DNA of 64,000 nucleotides from Burkholderiaceae bacterium (GTDB lineage: Bacteria; Pseudomonadota; Gammaproteobacteria; Burkholderiales; Burkholderiaceae_B), in assembly GCA_017983955.1 (NCBI GenBank), contig JAGOAJ010000014.1:28906-92905 (forward strand), read 5' to 3'. Below, one piece after another: positions 44,655-54,266 of this stretch (positions are counted from its first letter, which is position 1; every line of letters starts with the position of its first letter). Below the pieces are notes generated by a model. The model searched no databases. It saw only the letters and a program-made list of their open reading frames with translations, and was not told where the DNA came from. The position numbers and the translations under genes are program-made.

Positions 44655-45284
44655 GAGAATCTCCTTAGTGAGTGCAAACCTATCAATACAGTCCAGGCGG
44701 CGGACGCCATGCTCGCATTCAGGTTCAAATTTTTATTTATGGTATTTACGCGATTGTTGTTGATGGTGGTAGTAAAGCTAAGTAGCAATCCATCGATATG
44801 ATCGTGGCACGCACGCGCGTAAATGCCGCCACCCCGTACAGGTATGACTAAGGGGAGTGAAACCCGAGGTAATGCAAAATTTCTGAACAAACATAGATAC
44901 AGTCATGGCGATCATCCATGCAGGCAAGGCGGAGCTATAGGATTCTGTCCTATATTCTTGAGGCATAACCTTGCGTCTGTAAAAGTGGCGTAGTACTGGC
45001 AGGCAGCAGTTCCTTGCTAAAACAAGCCCGATACATAGACCATTAAATAGTCACAACATTGTATCTGTATTTATCTACGCGCTCCACTAGATTGCTTTGA
45101 TTATGGCCCAAATCTAGTTGAAAACCCCAACGCTAGTAGTGACTTTGCAATCTTTAACCTTCTCTTCACAATCAATTGGACTGTTGTTTCATACTCACAC
45201 TCGCCAAAAATGGCGGTATGCTGTTGCTAACAACTAAACACGCCCCCTTCTTAGCATTTCCATTTTTGATGTCGGATAGCCCCT
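44655..45284. other. 630-bp non-coding gap between TolC-type gene and aldehyde dehydrogenase
   Basis: Divergent promoter region without a credible gene. It contains the shared two-part element (44890-44930) and a dyad ATAGGA-N5-TCCTAT (44937-44953) beside it. The half nearer the aldehyde dehydrogenase is AT-rich and shows no repeat that I can interpret. Confidence 0.65.
44890..44930 (-). promoter_or_regulatory. Shared two-part element upstream of the exporter operon (copy 2)
   Basis: AACATAGATACA, exactly 20 bp, AGGCAAGGC on the plus strand, identical in both blocks and in spacing to the copy at 38436-38476, while the spacers differ. It lies 236-276 bp before the TolC-type start, implying a long leader if it is the promoter. 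A dyad ATAGGA-N5-TCCTAT follows at 44937-44953. Confidence 0.6.
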
Positions 45285-46712
45285 ATGTATGAAAACTTAG
45301 CTCTGTATATTGATGGCGAATTTCTGGCTGGCGAAGGCCGTAATAGCCAGGAAGTCACCAATCCCTCCACCCTGGATGTGCTAGGCCATTTGCCGCACGC
45401 CAGCGTTACTGACTTGGATCGCGCCTTGGCCGCTGCCGCCCGTGCCTTTGAAACCTGGCGTCACAGTTCGCCCATGCTGCGGTCCCAAATACTGCGCAAG
45501 GCCGGTCAGTTATCGCGTGATCGCGCCCAGGAGATTGGCCGTAACATGACGCTGGATCAAGGTAAGCCACTGGCTGAAGCCGTGGGCGAGGTTACGGGTT
45601 GCGCCGACCACACCGACTGGCATGCCGAAGAATGCCGCCGCATTTATGGCCGCGTCATTACCCCGCGCGATCCGGCAGTACGCCAAATGGTTTTGCGTGA
45701 ACCCATAGGCGTATGCGCCGCGTTCACACCCTGGAACTTCCCTTACAACCAGGCAATACGCAAAATCAGTGCCGCCATAGGTGCAGGTTGCACCATCATC
45801 CTGAAAGGCCCCGAAGATGCACCCAGCGCCGTCATGGCGATAGCGCGTATCTTCCACGATGCCGGCCTGCCTCCTGGCGTACTAAACATAGTCTGGGGCG
45901 TACCTGCTGAAATATCTGACTACTTGATACGCTCGCCCATAGTGCGCAAGGTCTCGTTTACCGGCTCTGTACCTGTAGGCAAGCACCTGGCCTCATTGGC
46001 TGGCGCCCACATGAAACCAGTCAGCATGGAATTGGGCGGGCATTCGCCGGTGCTGGTGTTTGACGACGCCGATGTCGACCGCGCCGCCAAACAGCTGGCC
46101 CGTTTCAAAATACGCAACGCTGGGCAGGTGTGTGTTTCACCCACTCGCTTTTACGTGCATAACAAGGTCTACGACCAGTTCCTGGAAGGCTTCATCAATA
46201 CGCTGAAAACCGTCAAGGTAGGCGATGGCCTGGACCCCGATACCCAAATGGGTCCGCTGGCACACGAACGCCGGGTCGCCACCATGAATACCTTTATAGA
46301 TGACGCCTTGAAACTTGGCGGTAAAGTCCAGCTGGGTGGCGAGCCCATGAATCGTACTGGTCATTTCTTTTCACCTACCGTGATTACCGACCTGCCAGAG
46401 CACGCCATGCTGATGACCGAAGAACCCTTCGGCCCCATTGCCCCCATAGTGCGTTTCTCGGACACCGATGATGTCATCAAACGGGCGAACTCCCTGCCCT
46501 TTGGTCTGTCCTCCTACGTATTTACCAATTCGCTGCAAACCGCCACCAAGGTGTCCAATGCGTTGGAAGCTGGCATGGTCAACATCAATCACTTTGGAAG
46601 CGCCCTGCCCGAAACGCCATTTGGCGGTATGAAAGACAGCGGTATAGGCAGCGAAGGCGGTAGCGAAACGTTCGATGGCTATTTAGTGACCAAGTTCGTT
46701 ACGCATATCTGA
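45285..46712 (+). CDS. NAD(P)-dependent aldehyde dehydrogenase (succinate-semialdehyde dehydrogenase-like)
   Basis: Oxidises an aldehyde to the acid. Protein of 475 residues with the full ALDH layout: FTPWNFPYNQAIRKISAAIGAG (cofactor site), the VSFTGSVPVGKHL turn, MELGGHSP (general base Glu near 249), NAGQVCVSPTRFY (catalytic Cys near 283), EEPFGPIAPI and PFGGMKDSGIGSEGG. It resembles GabD/AldA-type enzymes; the substrate cannot be fixed. It lies 77 bp before fadE with a large stem-loop between, so it may be cotranscribed with the fad genes. Confidence 0.9.
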   Translation: MYENLALYIDGEFLAGEGRNSQEVTNPSTLDVLGHLPHASVTDLDRALAAAARAFETWRHSSPMLRSQILRKAGQLSRDRAQEIGRNMTLDQGKPLAEAVGEVTGCADHTDWHAEECRRIYGRVITPRDPAVRQMVLREPIGVCAAFTPWNFPYNQAIRKISAAIGAGCTIILKGPEDAPSAVMAIARIFHDAGLPPGVLNIVWGVPAEISDYLIRSPIVRKVSFTGSVPVGKHLASLAGAHMKPVSMELGGHSPVLVFDDADVDRAAKQLARFKIRNAGQVCVSPTRFYVHNKVYDQFLEGFINTLKTVKVGDGLDPDTQMGPLAHERRVATMNTFIDDALKLGGKVQLGGEPMNRTGHFFSPTVITDLPEHAMLMTEEPFGPIAPIVRFSDTDDVIKRANSLPFGLSSYVFTNSLQTATKVSNALEAGMVNINHFGSALPETPFGGMKDSGIGSEGGSETFDGYLVTKFVTHI

Positions 46713-46717
46713 TGTAC

Positions 46718-46760
46718 CCGCTAGTCTAAGGCCTGCTGAGGCAGTGCCTTAGACTAGCGG
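46718..46760 (+). other. Long intercistronic stem-loop between aldehyde dehydrogenase and fadE
   Basis: Arms CCGCTAGTCTAAGGC and GCCTTAGACTAGCGG pair perfectly over 15 bp. CTGC/GCAG extends the stem by 4 bp with a 1-nt bulge and a TGAG tetraloop. No U tract follows, so it is more likely an mRNA-processing or stability element, or a Rho-dependent end, than an intrinsic terminator. Confidence 0.6.
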
Positions 46761-46789
46761 CTCCTGACCGCATTCACCAGGAGTCTGTT

Positions 46790-49162
46790 ATGGTTTTTTT
46801 CCTGTTACTGCTGGCAGTACTGATAATCGCTAGTGTCCTGGTGCTAAAGCGGCCATCGTGGCGCTATGCCCTGATCAGCCGTCGTGTGTTTAGGTTGTAC
46901 CGAAAAATTGTGCCGGAAATGTCCCGCACGGAACAAGACGCCCTGGAAGCCGGCACGGTCTGGTGGGAAAGCGCCTTATTTCAAGGTCGACCCAGCTGGG
47001 CAGCACTACATGCCATACCCAAGCCTACCCTGACCCCAGAGGAACAGGATTTTTTAGATCACGAAGTCACTACCGTCTGCGGCATGGTGGATGACTGGGA
47101 CATGACTCGTCATAGCCATGACCTGCCTCCAGCAGTATGGGACTACATCAAGGAACACCGTTTCCTTAGCCTGATTATTCCCAAAGAATATGGCGGGCGC
47201 GGGTTCTCGGCCCTGGCCCATTCAGAAGTAGTGACCAAACTGTCTACCCGTAACTCGGCCCTGTCAGTCACGGTGATGGTGCCCAATTCCTTGGGGCCTG
47301 CCGAGCTCTTATTACATTACGGTACCGAAGAACAAAAAAACCATTATTTGCCACGCCTGGCCAACGGTCAGGAAATTCCGGCCTTCGCACTAACCAGCCC
47401 GTGGGCAGGATCGGATGCCGCAGCCATCCCAGACCACGGCATAGTGTGTATGGGGTCGTGGGAAGGCCAGGAAGTGCTGGGTATGCGCGTCACCTGGGAC
47501 AAGCGCTACATTACTCTGGCTCCAGTCTGCACCTTGTTGGGCTTGGCCTTTCGGCTATACGACCCTGACGGCCTATTAGGCGGTGACCAGGACCTGGGCA
47601 TTACCTGCGCATTGGTTCCGGCCAACCACCCGGGCGTGGAAACAGGCCGCCGCCATTTTCCGCTGGACGCCATGTTCATGAACGGCCCCACCCGCGGCGT
47701 TGATGTGTTTATGCCGTTAAGCTTCATCATCGGTGGGCCCGCCATGGCAGGCCAAGGCTGGCGCATGTTGATGGAATGCCTGGCGGCGGGGCGGGCAATT
47801 TCCTTACCCTCCTCCTTTTCAGGCATGGCCAAACTGACCACACTGGCCGTAGGCGCATATTGCCGGGTACGTAGCCAGTTTCGTCTGCCCATTGGAAAAT
47901 TCGAAGGGATAGAAGAAGCCTTAGCCAGGATAGGCGGTAACACCTACCTGATGGACGCCGCCAGGCACATGACTGCGGGGGCCGTTGATCTGGGGCAGCA
48001 GCCCTCGGTAATATCCGCCATCATGAAGTACCACCTGACGGAACGCGGCCGTAGCGTAGTCAACGATGGCATGGACATCATAGGCGGCAAAGGAATATGC
48101 CTGGGTCCCAACAATTTCCTGGGTCGTGCCTATCAGCAAATCCCCGTAGGCATCACCGTAGAGGGCGCCAACATTCTGACCCGCAGCCTGATTATTTTTG
48201 GCCAGGGCGCGATACGCTGCCACCCTTATGTGCTGGCAGAAATGCAGGCAGTTGCTCAACCCGACGCCCAGCGCGGCCTGGAAGACTTCGACCGCGCCTT
48301 ATTTGGCCACATACGATACACCCTGGGCAATGCCCTGCGGGCCCTAGGCCACGGCCTGACCGGAGCGCGCATGGTCAGGCTGGATACCCGTGTAGCACCT
48401 GATATGGCGACGTATTATCGCCAACTTAGCCGCTTTTCTGCAGCGTTTGCCATGCAAGCGGATGCCTCCATGCTGGTATTGGGGGGTTGCCTGAAAATGC
48501 GCGAAAGTCTTTCTGCTCGTCTGGGCGATGTGCTGTCGCAAATGTATTTGATCTCGGCCACCTTAAAACGCTACGAAGACGAAGGTCGACAAAGCGACGA
48601 CGCGCCGCTTGCGCACTGGGCCATACAAGACGCTTTCTATAAACTACAAACCGCTTACGACGGCGTGCTGGCCAACTTCCCCAACCGCATTATTGCCTGG
48701 AAACTGGGCTTCCTGACCTTTCCACTGGGGCGCCCATTTGCACCACCATCTGACCGGCTAAACCACCAAGTCGCCCGTTTACTAATCACCCCTAGCGAAA
48801 CCCGGAACCGTCTGACTGCGGGCTGCTACGCCCCAGATGATGAATACGACCCGGTGGGCATGATAGAAGCAGCCATGCTGGCCACCCTGGCCGCCGAACC
48901 CATAGAACGCAAGATGCGTCAGTTTGAAAAAGCGGGTTCTTTGGCCAACAACCCCACGGCTAATGTACGCGACATCGCTCAGGCAGTGCATGCCGCAGGC
49001 GGTATTACGGATGATGAATACGCCATCGTCGCCAGGCGCAATGTATTGCGTGACAGGGTCATCGCGGTGGACAACTTCCCCTTTGATTTACACCACGAAG
49101 CCGCCAGTGCCACAGCAACGCCGCCAAGCAGCGATGACGCGGCTACGCCTGGTCTTGCATAA
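46790..49162 (+). CDS. fadE: Acyl-CoA dehydrogenase, FadE type
   Basis: First oxidation of fatty-acid beta-oxidation. Protein of 790 residues (E. coli FadE about 814). An N-terminal hydrophobic helix (FFLLLLAVLIIASVLVL) is followed by IPKEYGGRGFSALAHSEVVTKL, FALTSPWAGSDAAAIPDHG, RVTWDKRYITLAPVCTLLGLAF, the RSQFRLPIGKFEGIEE segment and GKGICLGPNNFLGRAYQQIPVGITVEGAN. This is FadE-specific layout, not that of the short 380-residue acyl-CoA dehydrogenases. AGGAG precedes the ATG. First of four clustered fad genes. Confidence 0.94.
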   Translation: MVFFLLLLAVLIIASVLVLKRPSWRYALISRRVFRLYRKIVPEMSRTEQDALEAGTVWWESALFQGRPSWAALHAIPKPTLTPEEQDFLDHEVTTVCGMVDDWDMTRHSHDLPPAVWDYIKEHRFLSLIIPKEYGGRGFSALAHSEVVTKLSTRNSALSVTVMVPNSLGPAELLLHYGTEEQKNHYLPRLANGQEIPAFALTSPWAGSDAAAIPDHGIVCMGSWEGQEVLGMRVTWDKRYITLAPVCTLLGLAFRLYDPDGLLGGDQDLGITCALVPANHPGVETGRRHFPLDAMFMNGPTRGVDVFMPLSFIIGGPAMAGQGWRMLMECLAAGRAISLPSSFSGMAKLTTLAVGAYCRVRSQFRLPIGKFEGIEEALARIGGNTYLMDAARHMTAGAVDLGQQPSVISAIMKYHLTERGRSVVNDGMDIIGGKGICLGPNNFLGRAYQQIPVGITVEGANILTRSLIIFGQGAIRCHPYVLAEMQAVAQPDAQRGLEDFDRALFGHIRYTLGNALRALGHGLTGARMVRLDTRVAPDMATYYRQLSRFSAAFAMQADASMLVLGGCLKMRESLSARLGDVLSQMYLISATLKRYEDEGRQSDDAPLAHWAIQDAFYKLQTAYDGVLANFPNRIIAWKLGFLTFPLGRPFAPPSDRLNHQVARLLITPSETRNRLTAGCYAPDDEYDPVGMIEAAMLATLAAEPIERKMRQFEKAGSLANNPTANVRDIAQAVHAAGGITDDEYAIVARRNVLRDRVIAVDNFPFDLHHEAASATATPPSSDDAATPGLA

Positions 49163-49170
49163 GGACAGAC

Positions 49171-50469
49171 ATGAGCGTCCAACCGGTATACATCATCGAT
49201 GGCGCGCGCAGCCCTTTTCTAAAAGCCGGTAGCGCCCCCGGACCATTTTCCGCCGCTGATATGGCCGTGCAAACAGGGCAAGAACTGCTGCTACGCCAGC
49301 CATTCAAGCCCTCTGATCTGGACGAGGTCATTGTAGGCTGCGCCGCACCATCGCCGGATGAAACCAATATAGGCCGAGTCATCGCCCTGCGACTAGGCTG
49401 TGGCCACAAGGTGCCGGGGTGGACTGTGATGCGTAATTGCGCCTCGGGTATGCAAGCCCTGGATTCTGGCCTGATGTCTATACAAGCAGGCCGGTCGGAC
49501 CTGGTTCTTGCTGGCGGCGTAGACGCGCTGTCACGGACCCCTCTTTTATTTAGCACCCCCTTGGTTCACTGGCTGGCGGCCTGGCGTAACAGTCGCAGTC
49601 TGACTCAGAAACTGTCCACCCTGAAAATGCTGCGCCCCGCCCATCTAAAGCCCGTCATCAGCTTACTGCGAGGCCTGACTGATCCGGTGACTGGCTTGTC
49701 CATGGGGCAAACTGCTGAAAATATTGCCCATCGTTTTGGCATAACACGCAGCGACATGGACAACTACGCCGCACAAAGCCATCTACGCGCATTAGCGGCG
49801 CGCAAGGCAAATGCCTTTGCTGAAATCACACCGCTCGCGGACGCGGCAGGCCATCTTTACCCTGAAGACGACGGCGTCCGAGAAGACTCCACGCTGGCTA
49901 GACTGGGCAAATTAAAACCAGTATTCGACCCACCTTGGGGCAATGTCACAGCGGGCAATAGCTCACAAATCACAGACGGGGCAGCCTTGCTGCTATTAGC
50001 GTCGCAAGCGGCAGTGGATCGCTGGCAGCTACAGCCGCTGGGCCGCATCACCGATGTCCAATGGTCAGCGCTGGATCCCGCCATGATGGGCCTGGGTCCC
50101 GTGTTTGCCGCCACCCCCATATTGCAGCGTCACCAGTTGGGTATCAACGACCTGGATTTATGGGAAATTAATGAAGCCTTTGCCGCCCAGGTACTAGGCT
50201 GCGTAGCTGCCTGGAACGATGAAACCTGGTGTCGGGAAAATCTAGGCTACAGCGCGCTGGGGGCATTGGACAGTACACGCCTGAACGTCGATGGCGGCGC
50301 CATCGCACTGGGCCATCCTGTAGGCGCATCGGGCGCACGCCTAGTGTTGCATCTATTGCAGGCCTTGCATGCCCGGAACATGAAACGCGGCATAGCTACT
50401 CTATGCATAGGCGGTGGCCAGGGCGGCGCTATGCTGATTGAAACCTGCGATCAAAAGGTAACCCCATGA
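49171..50469 (+). CDS. Acetyl-CoA C-acyltransferase (thiolase, FadA/FadI type)
   Basis: Thiolytic cleavage of 3-ketoacyl-CoA. Protein of 432 residues. Nucleophile Cys90 in MRNCASGMQALDSGL; NEAFAAQVLG and GGAIALGHPVGASGAR carry the catalytic His residues; the second Cys is in CIGGGQGGAM. The length and the extra loop fit FadI better than FadA. 8 bp after fadE; its stop overlaps the next gene (ATGA), as in two-gene FadJ/FadI complexes. Confidence 0.92.
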   Translation: MSVQPVYIIDGARSPFLKAGSAPGPFSAADMAVQTGQELLLRQPFKPSDLDEVIVGCAAPSPDETNIGRVIALRLGCGHKVPGWTVMRNCASGMQALDSGLMSIQAGRSDLVLAGGVDALSRTPLLFSTPLVHWLAAWRNSRSLTQKLSTLKMLRPAHLKPVISLLRGLTDPVTGLSMGQTAENIAHRFGITRSDMDNYAAQSHLRALAARKANAFAEITPLADAAGHLYPEDDGVREDSTLARLGKLKPVFDPPWGNVTAGNSSQITDGAALLLLASQAAVDRWQLQPLGRITDVQWSALDPAMMGLGPVFAATPILQRHQLGINDLDLWEINEAFAAQVLGCVAAWNDETWCRENLGYSALGALDSTRLNVDGGAIALGHPVGASGARLVLHLLQALHARNMKRGIATLCIGGGQGGAMLIETCDQKVTP

Positions 50470-52451
50470 ACACGGCTTATGATCCCTTGGGTTTGATCAA
50501 TTTCCGTTGCCATCTGGACGACAAACGCATTGCTTGGCTGACCTTGGACTGCGTAGCCAGTCCCATCAACCGGCTTTCCACTGACGTCAGGCAGGAACTG
50601 GGCCAGGCACTGGACTATTTTGACCATGCCAGGCCAACTGGCTTGATCATACGGTCTGCAAAAACAACGGGGTTTATTGCCGGTGCCGATATCGACGAAT
50701 TTGCTGCCTTGGATACGACGGAAAAAGCCATGGCATTGGTAGCCAGCGGCTGGCATCTGTTTAACCGTCTAGCAGCAGTGCCCTATCCCACACTGGCCCT
50801 GATACACGGGCATTGCCTGGGTGGCGGCTTGGAGCTGGCACTGGCTTGCCGCTATCGGCTGGTCCTGGACCAAACCGGAACATCGCTGGCCTTGCCCGAA
50901 GTCAAGCTGGGTATTTTTCCCGGCTGGGGTGGCATGCACAGGTTGCCGCGCCTAATAGGAGCCCCGGCCGCACTGGATATGTTGCTAACTGGGCGTGCCA
51001 TGAACGCACGCCGGGCCGCCAAGCTAGGACTGGCCGATGGATGCGTACCACTGCGTCTGCTAGATCAGGCTGCCCAGAACCTGGTTATCAGTGGCAAACC
51101 GACGCGCACAGCCAGCGGCTTGCCAGGCTTGCTGAATTTACGCCTGCTACGCGGCCTTAGTGCACGACTGGCCGCAAAGAAGCTGGACCAGCGCGACCCA
51201 CAACAACATTACCCTGCCCCACGTGCCATCCTGGATATCTGGTCGCAGCACGATGGCAATGCCATGCAAACCCCCGAACTGGTAGACCAGATCATACGTT
51301 CAGAAACCGCGCGCAATCTACTACGGGTATTTCGTCTGCAAGAACGCCTAAAAGCGCTAGGTAAGGCAGATAACCCTACCCCACCAGTCCAACATGTGCA
51401 TGTTATAGGTGCTGGCATCATGGGCGGCGATATCGCCGCCTGGTGCGTCCTACAAGGCCTAACTGTCACCCTGCAAGACCGTGACCGCACCCTAATCGCC
51501 CATGCCCAGGGCAAAGCCCAGCAACTGTTCAAGCGCCGCAATCAAAACCCCAGACTAGCCCGCGCCGCTGCTGACAGGTTGATACCCGACCCTCATGGTC
51601 ATGGCATACGCCGTGCCGATATCATTATCGAAGCGATTACGGAAAATGCGGACCTTAAACGCACGCTGTATGCCCAAATCCAACCGCACATGAAACCTGG
51701 CGCGCTGCTTGCCACCAATACATCCAGCCTGTCACTGGAAGAACTACGCACTGGACTTAACGCACCACAACGCTTTGTAGGCATACATTTTTTTAATCCC
51801 GTCGCCAAAATGCCACTGGTGGAAGTAGTGCATACGCAGGACACCTGCCCACAAGCCCGGCAAGCGGCCTGCGCCTTTGTGGGCCAAATCGGCAAGCTGG
51901 CACTTCCCGTATTAAGTACACCAGGCTTTCTGGTCAATGCCGTACTAGCTCCTTATATGCTGGAAGCCATGCGCTGCGTGGACGAAGGCATGCAGTTTGA
52001 AACCATAGACGCTGCCATGCTGGCCTTCGGGATGCCTATGGGCCCCATAGAACTCATAGACACAGTGGGACTGGATATAGTCCGGGATGCAGGCGCGCAG
52101 CTGTTAAGCGGCGCTGCTATGCCTCACTGCCTGGAATCCAGACTGGCGCGTCATCACCTGGGTAAGAAAACCAGTCACGGGTTTTATCACTGGAAAGACC
52201 AACGCCCTGTACGACAGAAGGTGGGCCACATTCCTGCCGCGTTAGCCGAACGACTGATTCGCCCTTTGATCGCCATGGCCCAAACTCAGGTAGACAATGG
52301 CGTAGTGGTCGATGCAGACCTTGCCGACGCAGGGATAATTTTTGGCACTGGCTACGCCCCCTACACCGGCGGTCCGCTATACCACCAGCGTCAAATAAGC
52401 ACGGCAGCATCCCTTGCGCAGCCCGACGCTATGATGAACAATAGCCTATAG
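50466..52451 (+). CDS. Multifunctional 3-hydroxyacyl-CoA dehydrogenase / enoyl-CoA hydratase (FadB/FadJ type)
   Basis: Carries hydration and second oxidation of beta-oxidation. Protein of 661 residues, shorter than the usual ~715. The N-terminal crotonase domain (about 1-290) shows FIAGADIDEFA and HGHCLGGGLELALACRYRL. The dehydrogenase domain from about 310 shows the NAD loop GAGIMGGDIAAWC, ATNTSSLSLEEL and GIHFFNPVAKMPLVEVV. The C-terminal domain ends with GIIFGTGYAPYTGGPL. Translationally coupled to the thiolase. Confidence 0.93.
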   Translation: MNTAYDPLGLINFRCHLDDKRIAWLTLDCVASPINRLSTDVRQELGQALDYFDHARPTGLIIRSAKTTGFIAGADIDEFAALDTTEKAMALVASGWHLFNRLAAVPYPTLALIHGHCLGGGLELALACRYRLVLDQTGTSLALPEVKLGIFPGWGGMHRLPRLIGAPAALDMLLTGRAMNARRAAKLGLADGCVPLRLLDQAAQNLVISGKPTRTASGLPGLLNLRLLRGLSARLAAKKLDQRDPQQHYPAPRAILDIWSQHDGNAMQTPELVDQIIRSETARNLLRVFRLQERLKALGKADNPTPPVQHVHVIGAGIMGGDIAAWCVLQGLTVTLQDRDRTLIAHAQGKAQQLFKRRNQNPRLARAAADRLIPDPHGHGIRRADIIIEAITENADLKRTLYAQIQPHMKPGALLATNTSSLSLEELRTGLNAPQRFVGIHFFNPVAKMPLVEVVHTQDTCPQARQAACAFVGQIGKLALPVLSTPGFLVNAVLAPYMLEAMRCVDEGMQFETIDAAMLAFGMPMGPIELIDTVGLDIVRDAGAQLLSGAAMPHCLESRLARHHLGKKTSHGFYHWKDQRPVRQKVGHIPAALAERLIRPLIAMAQTQVDNGVVVDADLADAGIIFGTGYAPYTGGPLYHQRQISTAASLAQPDAMMNNSL

Positions 52452-52478
52452 GGTGCCACTTATAAAAATAGGTAAATC

Positions 52479-54167
52479 ATGAAACCCATTTGGCTTGAGC
52501 ACTATCCCCCTGGCGTACCTGCCGACATCACTGACGATGCCAATGCCTACGACTCGCTAATTGATCTATTCGAAGCTAGCTGCACCAAGTACGCCAACCA
52601 TACGGCGTATATCAGCATGGGTGTCACGTTAAGCTACGCACAGCTAGATCAGCAGTCGCGGAATTTTGCCGCCTGGCTGCAGTCCATAGGCATTAAACCG
52701 GGGGACCGTGTCGCGCTGATGATGCCTAATATGCTGCAATACCCAATATGCCTGTTTGGTACGCTACGAGCAGGCGCCATCGCAGTGAACGTCAACCCTT
52801 TATATACCCCCACTGAGCTGATCCATCAGCTTGCTGATTCCCAGGCCGAAACCATTATCATCGCGGAAAATTTCGCGCATACCCTGCAAACGGCCTTGTC
52901 GAGCACCATCATAAAAAATATCGTCGTCACTGGTGTCGGCGATATGCTTGGCAGCGTTAAGGGATGGCTAGTCAACCTGGCTGTAAAACACATCAAAAAA
53001 ATGGTGCCACCCTGGAACCTGCCACAACCCTATTCCTTGAAACAGGCGTTGGCTACAGGTAAGCATGCCCATTACCAGCGCCCCAACCTGACACATGCCG
53101 ACCTGGCCTTCCTGCAATACACCGGAGGCACTACCGGCGTCGCCAAGGGCGTCATGCTGACCCACGGCAACATGGTGTCTAACGTCTGCCAAGCCTATGC
53201 CTGGGTCAGGCCCTACCTGAAAGACGGCGAGGAGTGCGTGGTTACCGCCCTGCCGCTTTATCATATCTTCGCCCTGACAGCCAACTGCCTGACATTTATT
53301 AAACTAGGTGCGTCCAATTTGCTGATTATTAACCCGCGTGACGTGCCCGCATTTATGAAGGATCTGCGCAGGACCCCATTTACTACCATTACCGGAGTAA
53401 ATACTTTATTTAATTTATTGCTGAATAGCCCAGACTTTGCCAGCTTGGATTTTTCCAAACTGCGCGTGGCTCTGGGCGGCGGTATGGCAGTACAGGAAGT
53501 GGTCGCTAAGCACTGGCTGAAGGTCACCGGCATCCCCATAGCCCAGGCTTACGGACTGACCGAGACATCCCCTGCTGTGACAATCAACCCACTGGATGAC
53601 ACTACCTTCACCGGCTCCATAGGGCTGCCCATCCCTTCCACCGAAATCAGCATACGCAACTGTGGCCCCGAAGACCTACCCCAGGGTGAAAGCGGAGAAA
53701 TCTGCGTACGTGGCCCCCAGGTGATGCCAGGCTACTGGAAACGCCCTGATGAAGACGCCAAGGTCTTTGATGCTGATGGTTTTCTACGCACAGGTGACAT
53801 AGGCTACGTCAACAAGCTAGGCTATATTTTTCTACAGGATAGAAAAAAAGACATGATATTGGTGTCAGGCTTCAATGTCTACCCCAACGAGGTCGAAGCC
53901 GTTGCGATGCAACACCCCGGCGTACGCGAGGTAGCTGCTATAGGCGTACCCGATCAACACTCGGGCGAAACAGTCAAGCTATACGTAATACGTAAAGACC
54001 CGACATTAACCGAAGCCGACTTGATCGCCTTTTGCCACAGCATGCTGGTGGGCTATAAAACCCCTAAATATGTGGAGTTCCGCGAAGACCTGCCGCGCAG
54101 CAATGTCGGAAAGATTCTACGCCGCCAACTTAAGGACGAAGCGTTACACCCTACCACCAACGCATAA
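52479..54167 (+). CDS. fadD: Long-chain fatty acid-CoA ligase
   Basis: Activates fatty acids to acyl-CoA with ATP. Protein of 562 residues (FadD 561). AMP-binding P-loop YTGGTTGVAKG at about 213-223, the QAYGLTETSP motif, and the fatty-acyl signature region RTGDIGYVNKLGYIFLQDRKKDMILVSGFNVYPNEVE. Invariant C-terminal Lys in RSNVGKILRRQLKDE. Last gene of the plus-strand fad cluster, followed by a bidirectional terminator against the ribosomal operon. Confidence 0.94.
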   Translation: MKPIWLEHYPPGVPADITDDANAYDSLIDLFEASCTKYANHTAYISMGVTLSYAQLDQQSRNFAAWLQSIGIKPGDRVALMMPNMLQYPICLFGTLRAGAIAVNVNPLYTPTELIHQLADSQAETIIIAENFAHTLQTALSSTIIKNIVVTGVGDMLGSVKGWLVNLAVKHIKKMVPPWNLPQPYSLKQALATGKHAHYQRPNLTHADLAFLQYTGGTTGVAKGVMLTHGNMVSNVCQAYAWVRPYLKDGEECVVTALPLYHIFALTANCLTFIKLGASNLLIINPRDVPAFMKDLRRTPFTTITGVNTLFNLLLNSPDFASLDFSKLRVALGGGMAVQEVVAKHWLKVTGIPIAQAYGLTETSPAVTINPLDDTTFTGSIGLPIPSTEISIRNCGPEDLPQGESGEICVRGPQVMPGYWKRPDEDAKVFDADGFLRTGDIGYVNKLGYIFLQDRKKDMILVSGFNVYPNEVEAVAMQHPGVREVAAIGVPDQHSGETVKLYVIRKDPTLTEADLIAFCHSMLVGYKTPKYVEFREDLPRSNVGKILRRQLKDEALHPTTNA

Positions 54168-54180
54168 AACTTACGCCCAC

Positions 54181-54211
54181 AAAAAAGGCCCCGACATTCG
54201 GGGCCTTTTTC
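54181..54211. terminator. Bidirectional Rho-independent terminator between fadD and rpsQ
   Basis: AAAAAGGCCCC / GGGGCCTTTTT stem with a short loop, A run on one side and T run on the other. It serves fadD (stop 54167) and the minus-strand ribosomal operon (rpsQ stop 54267). Confidence 0.9.
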
Positions 54212-54266
54212 TATCTGCTGTTGCGCAAACTGCCACGCCACCAGGACAATGACAGATTATGCAACA

